Notes under the pieces: generated by a model
Told to the model about the DNA's origin: nothing
The model's input: only the letters and a program-made list of their open reading frames with translations
Databases searched by the model: none
Assembly: GCA_965364515.1 (NCBI GenBank)
Contig: CBDTXZ010000055.1
Location: 1-16,829 of the forward strand
Source: JAHEDH01 sp965364515
GTDB lineage: Bacteria; Actinomycetota; Acidimicrobiia; Spongiisociales; ZC4RG35
Direction: 5' to 3'
DNA: 16,829 bases
Translations under genes and position numbers: made by a program
In this document: positions 7,078 through 12,462 of the stretch, piece after piece
How positions within the stretch are numbered: the stretch's first letter is position 1
Layout: each line of letters starts with the position of its first letter

Positions 7078-7946
7078 TCGGCAATCGTATCCGCGAGTTG
7101 CTCTCCGGCGTCCTCCTGGAGGAAGTGGCCCGCCCCTTCGATGGTCCGGTGTGGCTCGCCATCGGCTCCCGGCACCTTCGACTGGAACAGGCGCTCTCCG
7201 CCGGCAGTGATCGGGTCGCCGTCGGAGAAGAGTGTGAGCGTTGGCCGTTGCCATGCCGACAGCACACTCCATGCCGATTGGTTCGGCTCCGACGATGGAT
7301 CGTCTGGCGAAGTCGGTACCAGCGACGGCATGACTCGTGGTCCTGCCCGGTAGGAGTCGTCCGGGAATGGAGCGTTGTAGGCGTCGACCTCTGCGTCACT
7401 CAACGTTCGTGCCGTCGCCCCCTGAACGATCCGCCCACAATCGAAGTCGGGCGTGGTTCGGACGAACTCTCGCCAGGCGAAGAAGGCGTCCGGCAACCGC
7501 TGGTGGCCGGTGGGAAGAGCGGTGTTCGCCACGACCAGGCGCGAGAAGCGATCAGGCTGGGCCGCCAGAAGGCGCAGCCCGATCAACCCGCCCCAGTCCT
7601 GACAGAAGAGGGTCACTCCGTCGAGGTCGACGGTCTCGAGCCATCGGGTCATCCATGTCACGTGTCGTTCGTACGTGTGGTCTGTCATCTCACGTGGCTT
7701 GCTCGACCTCCCGAAACCGATCAGGTCGGGAGCGACGACCCGATGTCCAGCGGAGGACAGCACATCGATCATCGACCTGTACAGAAACGACCAGGTCGGT
7801 TGGCCGTGCATGAGGAGAACGACCGAGCCCGCACCGGCCTCGACGTGGTTCACGGTCAGGCCGTCGCCGAGATCGGTCGCAACGGTCGCGTGATCGAAGT
7901 CCGGAGTCGCGTCGAACCTGTCCGGCGGAGTCGTGAGGATCTCCAT
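7065..7946 (-). CDS. Haloalkane dehalogenase-like alpha/beta hydrolase
   Basis: 293 residues. The oxyanion motif HGQPTWSFLY starts at H47. The nucleophile region FCQDWGG gives D117 followed by W118, the Asp plus halide-stabilising Trp pattern of haloalkane dehalogenases. The acid is probably D244 (FSDGDPIT, strand beta-7 position as in subfamily I enzymes). The base is H274 in GAGHFLQED. W158 in the cap (AFFAWREF) could be the second halide-binding Trp. The predicted reaction is hydrolytic removal of halide from alkyl halides; close relatives include epoxide and ester hydrolases, so the substrate is uncertain. The start at 7946 has no separate Shine-Dalgarno, but a TAGGGT box ends 7 bases upstream. 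First gene of the galK operon. Confidence 0.8.
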   Translation of the reverse strand: MEILTTPPDRFDATPDFDHATVATDLGDGLTVNHVEAGAGSVVLLMHGQPTWSFLYRSMIDVLSSAGHRVVAPDLIGFGRSSKPREMTDHTYERHVTWMTRWLETVDLDGVTLFCQDWGGLIGLRLLAAQPDRFSRLVVANTALPTGHQRLPDAFFAWREFVRTTPDFDCGRIVQGATARTLSDAEVDAYNAPFPDDSYRAGPRVMPSLVPTSPDDPSSEPNQSAWSVLSAWQRPTLTLFSDGDPITAGGERLFQSKVPGADGEPHRTIEGAGHFLQEDAGEQLADTIAEWMR

Positions 7947-7959
7947 CCTCAGGACCCTA
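7947..7959 (-). promoter_or_regulatory. Putative leaderless promoter -10 box of the hydrolase-galK operon
   Basis: On the minus strand TAGGGT (7959-7954) is followed by 7 bases and then the ATG at 7946. This matches the TANNNT-N7-start layout seen before lutA and at 11464. No convincing -35 hexamer is visible. Confidence 0.4.
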
Positions 7960-8005
7960 CGTGAGGAGGCTCGGTAGGTCTGTCGCCGCGGTGTCTGTAC
8001 GCTCG

Positions 8006-8045
8006 TTGACAGGTGGATGCACCCGGACCGGTCTCCCCTCGGTCC
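8006..8045 (+). promoter_or_regulatory. TTGACA box and dyad upstream of the lipoprotein
   Basis: A perfect TTGACA (8006-8011) lies 65 bases before the lipoprotein ATG. At the expected -10 position (near 8029-8034) there is no TANNNT. Instead an inverted repeat GGACCG-N9-CGGTCC (8025-8030 and 8040-8045) begins there. Possible readings are a promoter with a weak GC-rich -10 and an overlapping operator, or a leader hairpin. Confidence 0.35.
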
Positions 8046-8070
8046 AGAACGCGATCTCGAAAGGCCCACA

Positions 8071-8721
8071 ATGAAGACCCGACTTCTGCTGATCCTCGCT
8101 CTCGTACTCGCCGCCTGCGGTGGGGACGAGGCGGCGACCACGACCGAGGTTCCGGTCGAATCGAGCGACGTCGCTGCCGCCACAACCGTTCCCGAGACGA
8201 CCACGACCACCACGGCCCCCACGACCACGGTGGCCGAGACAACGACGACCACCGCAGCCCCGTTGGGAGGCGCCGACTGCGTCGTCGGGGTGTGGGAGTT
8301 CGACTCACAGTCGTTCGTGGATGGACTGCTCGAGCAGTTCGGCAGCGAGGTGCCCGGAGAGGTGTCGTTCGGAGGCGGCTCATACACCATCGAGCTCGCC
8401 GAGGACGGAACGATGACGGCAGTGCGGGACAACTGGCAGTTCCGGTTCGAGACGCCGGAGGGCGCGATCGTCAACACGATCAACGGCTCGGATTCGGGCA
8501 CGTACTCGATCGACGGCAACATGATGACCGTTACGTCCAGCGCGTCTGACGTGACAGTGACGGTCCAGGCCGAAGTGGACGGTGAACTCGTAGAACTCCC
8601 GTTCGGCGGTCCACAGACCATCGATCAGGACTCGTTCACGGGTACCGGTACCTTCGAATGCGGTCCCGACACCCTCGCCGTGACCTTCGAGGGCGCAACG
8701 ACGGTGCTCAACCGCAGTTGA
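8071..8721 (+). CDS. Putative lipoprotein with Thr-rich linker
   Basis: 216 residues. MKTRLLLILALVLAACGG is a lipoprotein signal peptide with lipobox LAAC; the Cys at position 16 would be lipidated and anchor the protein outside the membrane. Residues about 24-68 are a low-complexity linker of Thr/Ala/Val/Pro, common in actinobacterial surface proteins. The globular part begins VVGVWEFDSQSFVDGL, with beta-rich repeats such as GTYSIDGNMMTVTSS, resembling the lipocalin-like 'does this molecule have weight W' stress lipoproteins only in a general way; I do not recognise the family. GAAAGG (8059-8064) is the ribosome site at 6 bases. An upstream in-frame ATG at 8017 would bury the signal peptide. 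Its stop directly abuts the convergent deaminase stop. Confidence 0.75.
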   Translation: MKTRLLLILALVLAACGGDEAATTTEVPVESSDVAAATTVPETTTTTTAPTTTVAETTTTTAAPLGGADCVVGVWEFDSQSFVDGLLEQFGSEVPGEVSFGGGSYTIELAEDGTMTAVRDNWQFRFETPEGAIVNTINGSDSGTYSIDGNMMTVTSSASDVTVTVQAEVDGELVELPFGGPQTIDQDSFTGTGTFECGPDTLAVTFEGATTVLNRS

Positions 8722-9165
8722 CTACTCGCCGATGTCCTCGTCCCACAGAGCGGGGTGAGCGGTGGTGAACTTCTCCATCATGTCGATGCACACCGTGTCG
8801 TCGAGGACCTCGAGGTGGACACCTCGACTCCGGGAGTAGTCCTCCGGACCGCGAAAGGTCCGGTTCTCACCGATCACGACACGCGGAATCCGATAGAGGA
8901 GAACCGCGCCGGTGCACATGTCACATGGAGACAGCGTCGAGTACAGCACCGATCTGCGGTAGTCGGCTGCCGTGAGACGACCGGCGTTCTCGAGAGCGTC
9001 CATCTCGGCGTGGAGCACCACGCTTCCCCGCTGGACTCTGCGATTGCGACCGCGCCCGATTACCTGGCCGTCGATGGCGAGCACCGAACCGATCGGGATC
9101 CCGCCTTCTGCGGCCCCCTGTCTGGCCTCGGCAACCGCCTCGGCCATCAGTTCCTCGTCATTCAC
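8722..9165 (-). CDS. Cytosine deaminase-like enzyme (yeast Fcy1 type)
   Basis: 147 residues of the CDA/deaminase fold. The zinc motif is HAEMDALENAGR (H52, catalytic E54) with LSPCDMCTGA (C81, C84). Similarity to yeast cytosine deaminase is unusually close: GGIPIG, LENAGRL, TLSPCDMCTGA, YRIPRVVIGEN, a RGxxxxVxDD segment, and the C-terminal DIGE ending, which in the yeast enzyme carries residues that close over the pyrimidine. The predicted reaction is cytosine to uracil plus ammonia, for pyrimidine salvage. HAE replaces the yeast HGE. Start GTG 9165 keeps the first helix and overlaps the upstream gene by 8 bases. ATG 9147, preceded by GAGGA, is the alternative. Other nucleoside deaminase substrates are possible. 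Confidence 0.8.
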   Translation of the reverse strand: MNDEELMAEAVAEARQGAAEGGIPIGSVLAIDGQVIGRGRNRRVQRGSVVLHAEMDALENAGRLTAADYRRSVLYSTLSPCDMCTGAVLLYRIPRVVIGENRTFRGPEDYSRSRGVHLEVLDDTVCIDMMEKFTTAHPALWDEDIGE

Positions 9166-9571
9166 CGCCGGTGTCGTTACGGCCGAACAGTCCGGCGATC
9201 CGCTGCTTGATCGCGTCGCGACGAGCCGCACCCGACGCAGGGTCGAAGAAGTATGCGACCGCGGCTCCCAGCGCGAACATCCCGAACAGCGTTCGCTTCT
9301 TCGGCTTCGCCGGGACCGTCGCAACGACCGGCAGCGCAGCAGCGAGCCGCTCGGGCAGCGTCGACGACCAGTCGCGGAGATGATGGACGGAGTCCGATGC
9401 GACATGGCGAGCCTGGGACACCGGGTCGTTCTGGGCCAGCCATTCACCGACGCGGTCTGCGATCTCGGCAGCCTCGGAGGCGATCACCTCACTCACGTCG
9501 ACGAGTCGTTCGCCAGTGCGAGCTCCGACATCACTGATCTGCTGTGCAGCTTGTTGCGCCTTGGGGTTCAT
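9158..9571 (-). CDS. Small protein with one membrane-type segment, unknown function
   Basis: 137 residues. The N-terminal half is helical and charged (MNPKAQQAAQQISDVGARTG, then DVSEVIASEAAEIADRVGEW), likely amphipathic or coiled-coil. KPKKR precedes a hydrophobic segment LFGMFALGAAVAYFFDP and then a basic tail AARRDAIKQRIAGLFGR. The hydrophobic segment ending FDPxxGxxRR is common in YtxH-like small envelope proteins. The start at 9571 is chosen for the GGAGGT (9584-9579) 7 bases upstream; ATG 9586 is in frame but has no such site. It overlaps the deaminase start. I cannot assign a function. Confidence 0.7.
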   Translation of the reverse strand: MNPKAQQAAQQISDVGARTGERLVDVSEVIASEAAEIADRVGEWLAQNDPVSQARHVASDSVHHLRDWSSTLPERLAAALPVVATVPAKPKKRTLFGMFALGAAVAYFFDPASGAARRDAIKQRIAGLFGRNDTGGE

Positions 9572-9669
9572 GTGGTCGACCTCCATCGATCTGGTTTGTC
9601 TTCCATGATCGTCCGGTCTGCGGCTCTGTGCGATTCGACCTCGGAGCGTGGTAGCCGGCAGCGGCGGTC

Positions 9670-10098
9670 TCAGTAGGAGCCGATGGCCTCGACCAGACGT
9701 GTCGCAACGGTGCGGAGCAGCTTCACGGCAACCGTCGGGTGGTCATTCATGAGCGCGGAGAGATCGTCCCGGGTGACTCTGATGGCGGGAACGAATGTGT
9801 CTGCCCTGACACCGGCGTTCCGCGGGAGGTCGGTGATGAGGCTCATCTCACCTGCCACATCCCCATTCGAGAGCTCTGCGATCTTGCGCCCGTTGCGACG
9901 CACCGACGCTTTCCCCTCGATGATGACGAACGCCTCGTCGCCGGCGGTGCCCGGATGGAGGATGTGATCTCCAGGAAGGAACTCGACTTCCGTCACACGG
10001 CGCGCCACCTGGGTGAGGTCCTTCTTCGAGAGATCGGCGAACAACGGGACTTGCGACAGGAGGTCCACTTTGTCGGATTGGCGTTTCAGCACCGGCAC
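9670..10098 (-). CDS. Stand-alone cyclic nucleotide-binding domain protein
   Basis: About 142 residues made almost entirely of one CNB (Crp-type) domain: LLSQVPLFADLSKKDL, then FLPGDHILHPGTAGDEAFVIIEG, then the phosphate-binding cassette GDVAGEMSLITDLPRNAGVRA-like block, with the conserved Glu and Arg present, so nucleotide binding is plausible. A C-terminal helix follows. There is no DNA-binding domain, channel or kinase part, so it probably acts on a partner protein. Start GTG 10098 has AAGGAA (10110-10105) 6 bases upstream; an in-frame ATG at 10146 would add 16 Ser/Val-rich residues. It is 98 bases upstream of the small membrane protein gene on the same strand. Confidence 0.82.
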   Translation of the reverse strand: MPVLKRQSDKVDLLSQVPLFADLSKKDLTQVARRVTEVEFLPGDHILHPGTAGDEAFVIIEGKASVRRNGRKIAELSNGDVAGEMSLITDLPRNAGVRADTFVPAIRVTRDDLSALMNDHPTVAVKLLRTVATRLVEAIGSY

Positions 10099-10186
10099 AT
10101 CAGGTTCCTTGCTCGACGAAACCCGGACGCTACCGATGTGCCGCACCCTCCGGCGGGCAAACGGACCCCTTCGACCGTCACCGGCG

Positions 10187-10192
10187 TACTGT
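10187..10192 (+). promoter_or_regulatory. Putative -10 box before the small membrane protein
   Basis: TACTGT (TANNNT) ends 6 bases before GTG 10199, which would place transcription start at or next to the start codon. No clear -35 is visible. It lies in the 100-base divergent gap with the CNB gene. Confidence 0.3.
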
Positions 10193-10198
10193 GTGAGC

Positions 10199-10366
10199 GT
10201 GAAGACCTTCTATCGGCTCGTCGGAGTGGTGGTGCTGGCCGCGGTGGCCTTTGTGGCATTGGGACCGCTGCTCCCAGCCGGAAACCCGATCGGCGATGCC
10301 GCAGACACGTTCATGCGGGCGCTCCGAGCCTTTTGGGGTGTCCCGATCACCCAGGTCAGTCCGTGA
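10199..10366 (+). CDS. 55-residue single-pass membrane protein, unknown
   Basis: The frame from GTG 10199 gives a basic start (KTFYR), one strongly hydrophobic segment LVGVVVLAAVAFVALGPLLP (about 7-26), and a short polar tail with DAADTFMRALRAFWGV. This looks like a small membrane protein with a short soluble helix. The frame is open further upstream, but there it is antisense to the CNB gene. It ends 14 bases before the convergent reductase stop. There is no recognisable family; the coding call rests on the hydrophobic pattern and gene spacing. Confidence 0.55.
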   Translation: MKTFYRLVGVVVLAAVAFVALGPLLPAGNPIGDAADTFMRALRAFWGVPITQVSP

Positions 10367-10380
10367 TGCCCTTCGACCGC

Positions 10381-11424
10381 CTACGCCTCCCCTGAAACGG
10401 TCCCGAGCACATCCCACCACTGCAGGCCGCACCCCGATCGCAGGACGCCATACGGGTAGGGCGGGATCCCCGGTGCAGAAACGGCAGTGAGCTCAGCCAT
10501 CTCCGCCGAGGTCAGCTCGAGCGCCGCAGACTCCAGGTTGTCTTCCAACTGTCCGGTGGTCCGCGCCCCCAAGATGACCGAGGAGACACCGGGCCGCTGC
10601 CTGACCCAGGCGAGCGACACTTGCGCCCGACTGACGCCCCGGGACTCCGCTATGCGCTCGACGACGTCGAGCACCCGCCAAGTGTGGGACGTGTTCCGGG
10701 CGTCGTAGGCCTCGACACCGCGACCCGGATCCTCTCCCAACCGGGTCTCACCCTCGGGGCGACGGTCGGGTGAGTATTTGCCGGTCAGCCAACCTCCTCC
10801 CAGCGGTGACCACGGGAGGATTCCGATCTCTTCTTCGAGGCACATGGGCAGCACTTCGAGCTCGATCCCGCGGTCGAGCAGGTTGTACTGGGGCTGGAGC
10901 GTGACCGGACGGGTCCAGCCGTGCATCTCACAACGGTCCACGATCCGCTGCATCTGCCAGGCAGACACGTTCGACCAGCCGACGTGTGCCACCCTCCCCG
11001 AGGAGACGAACTGGTCCAGCGTCTCCAGCGTCTCGTCGAGCGGGCTGTTGGGGTCCCAGCCGTGGATCTGGTACAGGTCGACGTCGTCGACGCCGAGTCG
11101 GGCGAGACTGGTGTCGAGAGCCATGCGTAGGTACCGCCGTCCGGCGCCGCGCTCCAAGACGCTGCCACCCATCGAGAAGCGGCCTTTCGTAGCGAGAACG
11201 ACCTGCTCCCGTTTCCCGGTGAGCGCCAGCCATCTCCCGACGACCTCCTCTGAGACGCCCTGGGCATAGACGTCTGCGGTGTCGACGAACGTACCGCCGG
11301 CCTCGACGAAGAGATCGAGCTGGGCGTGTGCGCCTTGCTCGTCGGTCTCGGCACCGAAAGTCATCGTGCCGAGACCGAGTGCGCTGACTGCCGTACCGCT
11401 GCGACCGAGAGACCGTTGTTCCAT
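10381..11424 (-). CDS. Aldo/keto reductase
   Basis: 347 residues, an NADPH-dependent aldo/keto reductase. The catalytic tetrad is visible: D48 (FVDTADVY), Y53, K80 (LATKG) and H121 (YQIHGWDP). The N-terminus RSLGRSGTAVSALGLGTMTFG and the C-terminal cofactor region SSVILGARTTGQLEDNL are typical. It falls with the Tas/YghZ-like, shaker-type branch rather than the plant-type reductases; the substrate is unknown. The start ATG 11424 has a strong AGGAGG 6 bases upstream. The open frame continues to 11940 upstream, but there it is antisense to the acetyltransferase. Confidence 0.92.
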   Translation of the reverse strand: MEQRSLGRSGTAVSALGLGTMTFGAETDEQGAHAQLDLFVEAGGTFVDTADVYAQGVSEEVVGRWLALTGKREQVVLATKGRFSMGGSVLERGAGRRYLRMALDTSLARLGVDDVDLYQIHGWDPNSPLDETLETLDQFVSSGRVAHVGWSNVSAWQMQRIVDRCEMHGWTRPVTLQPQYNLLDRGIELEVLPMCLEEEIGILPWSPLGGGWLTGKYSPDRRPEGETRLGEDPGRGVEAYDARNTSHTWRVLDVVERIAESRGVSRAQVSLAWVRQRPGVSSVILGARTTGQLEDNLESAALELTSAEMAELTAVSAPGIPPYPYGVLRSGCGLQWWDVLGTVSGEA

Positions 11425-11463
11425 GCAGTTCCTCCTGGCCCGAAACCTACCGCACGCCGTTGT

Positions 11464-11469
11464 TATCGT
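11464..11469 (+). promoter_or_regulatory. Putative leaderless -10 box
   Basis: TATCGT (TANNNT) ends exactly 7 bases before ATG 11477, the layout also seen at lutA and the dehalogenase-like gene. No good -35 is visible. Confidence 0.35.
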
Positions 11470-11476
11470 CGTCCCG

Positions 11477-11566
11477 ATGACCCCGTACCAGGCTCTCGCG
11501 TTCCGGAAGAAACTTCTGTGCTCGCTCGTCGAGGTCGTTCGCGACCGTCCCGGCGTGGGTCGATGA
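11477..11566 (+). CDS. Possible 29-residue leader ORF coupled to the acetyltransferase
   Basis: ATG 11477 opens a frame beginning MTPYQALAFRKKLLCSLVEV and ending at TGA 11564-11566, which overlaps the acetyltransferase ATG 11563 in an ATGA arrangement. A TATCGT box 7 bases upstream suggests a leaderless transcript starting at this codon. The acetyltransferase itself has no clear Shine-Dalgarno, so translation of the small frame may deliver ribosomes to it. The peptide has no known relatives that I recognise, and it could simply be a translated leader. Confidence 0.35.
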   Translation: MTPYQALAFRKKLLCSLVEVVRDRPGVGR

Positions 11567-12036
11567 TCCGGCCCGCCGTTCCGGCAGATGCTGCGTCGGT
11601 CGCTGCGATCTATCAACCGTACGTGATCGAAACCGCCATCTCGTTCGAGGAGGAGCCACCCGACGCCGAGGAGATCCGGCGTCGCATGGAGGCCGCACAT
11701 CTCTGGTTGGTCGATGAGCTCGACGGAGAGGTGCGGGGATATGCGTATGCGACGCCGTGGCGATCTCGGCATGCGTATCGCTTCACCGCAGAGACAACGG
11801 TGTACGTGGGGCGGGAGCACCACGGCGTCGGCGTCGGTCGTGGGCTGTACGAGGCACTCCTCGAGCAGTTGCGGACTCTCGGTTTCGTGACCGCCGTCGC
11901 CGCCATCACCCTGCCCAACGACCAGAGCGTCGACTTCCACCGGACACTTGGTTTCACCGATGTCGGCCGCTTCCCGAAGGTCGGTTTCAAGTTCGAGACC
12001 TGGTACGACACCTTCTGGTTGTCACGCGAGTTGTAG
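11563..12036 (+). CDS. GNAT N-acetyltransferase, phosphinothricin acetyltransferase-like
   Basis: 157 residues. The start IRPAVPADAASVAAIYQPYV and ISFEEEPP (26-33) are typical of the PAT/Bar and MnaT branch of GNAT enzymes. The acetyl-CoA loop is EHHGVGVGRGLYEALL (about 85-100). The C-terminal part has LPNDQSVDFHRTLGF and VGFKFETWYDTFWL, matching the family's substrate-side motifs. It should transfer acetyl from acetyl-CoA to an amino group, such as methionine sulfoximine/sulfone or phosphinothricin-like compounds. That substrate is inferred from family only. The start ATG 11563 overlaps the stop of a 29-residue ORF. Confidence 0.88.
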   Translation: MIRPAVPADAASVAAIYQPYVIETAISFEEEPPDAEEIRRRMEAAHLWLVDELDGEVRGYAYATPWRSRHAYRFTAETTVYVGREHHGVGVGRGLYEALLEQLRTLGFVTAVAAITLPNDQSVDFHRTLGFTDVGRFPKVGFKFETWYDTFWLSREL

Positions 12037-12041
12037 GGCGC

Positions 12042-12172
12042 TCTGCGACGCACAGGTGCGCGGATGGCGGGTCCCGGGTCGCAGATCGCCTGAGCGCGAA
12101 AAATCCGCGGCTCTTGGGTTTTCGCGTTGGGGCCGAGAGGGATAACTTCCCGGCCGCATCCACTCGTGGATG
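12042..12172. other. Densely folded gene-free segment
   Basis: Several inverted repeats lie in a row. TCTGCGAC (12042-12049) pairs with GTCGCAGA (12078-12085) and encloses GCAC-AG-GTGC. CGCGAAAA (12095-12102) pairs with TTTTCGCG (12119-12126) across 16 bases. GGCC/GGG pair with CCC/GGCC (12131-12155). CATCCAC-TC-GTGGATG (12157-12172) is perfect. The first could end the acetyltransferase transcript. The whole might be a structured RNA or a cluster of binding sites. I found no convincing protein gene here; the long minus-strand frames are antisense shadows. Confidence 0.45.
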
Positions 12173-12269
12173 GACTTCCCCCGAAGACAGGCCGTCGCTC
12201 GGCCACGTGGTTTGAACGCGTTCGAAGGCCAGTTCGCGAAAAACGACCCTCTCTGGGTCGATGAAACCA

Positions 12270-12299
12270 TTGACTGAGTGACACCTGTGTAATTACAGT
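12270..12299 (+). promoter_or_regulatory. Putative sigma-A-type promoter of nrdJ
   Basis: TTGACT (12270-12275), an 18-base spacer, and TACAGT (12294-12299) would start transcription near 12306, about 157 bases before the nrdJ ATG. This would put both NrdR-like boxes just downstream of the start site. The short AT-rich run TAATTACA stands out in this GC-rich region. Confidence 0.5.
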
Positions 12300-12310
12300 C
12301 GTGTGTCCCA

Positions 12311-12357
12311 CCCCAACATGTGGTGTCCGATACGCAGAGGACCACAACATGTAGTGG
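12311..12357 (+). promoter_or_regulatory. Pair of NrdR-box-like operators upstream of nrdJ
   Basis: Box 1 is CCCCAACATGTGGTGT (12311-12326); box 2 is CCACAACATGTAGTGG (12342-12357). Against the NrdR consensus ACACWATATATWGTGT they match at 11 and 12 of 16 positions, differing mainly by C/G at the inner A/T positions. The centres are exactly 31 bp apart, the three-turn spacing typical of NrdR sites. NrdR is the ATP/dATP-sensing repressor of ribonucleotide reductase genes. No nrdR gene lies in the window. Confidence 0.65.
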
Positions 12358-12376
12358 TTGGAATACGAATACGACG

Positions 12377-12418
12377 CCCCTGGTCTGGACGTTCTCTCGG
12401 GAAACGTCCCGTCCGGGG
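12377..12418 (+). promoter_or_regulatory. Stem-loop in the nrdJ leader
   Basis: GGACGTT (12387-12393) pairs with AACGTCC (12403-12409) around a 9-base loop. Outside it CCCC (12377-12380) can pair with GGGG (12415-12418). A competing stem pairs 12385-12390 with 12411-12416, so two folds are possible. It lies 45 bases before the start codon and upstream of GGGAG (12448-12452), the likely ribosome site. Confidence 0.4.
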
Positions 12419-12462
12419 TCAGTTGTCAGAGGAAGCCACATCAGAGAGGGAGCCCCCACATC

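Noticed and set aside
12213..12226. GAACGCGTTC palindrome as a LexA/SOS box upstream of nrdJ
   Set aside because: Actinobacterial LexA sites have four bases between GAAC and GTTC; here there are two.
12420..12462. Cobalamin riboswitch in the nrdJ leader
   Set aside because: AGCCACATC resembles a B12-box fragment, but the conserved core and pseudoknot elements are missing, and a B12-dependent enzyme would not be expected to be shut off by B12.
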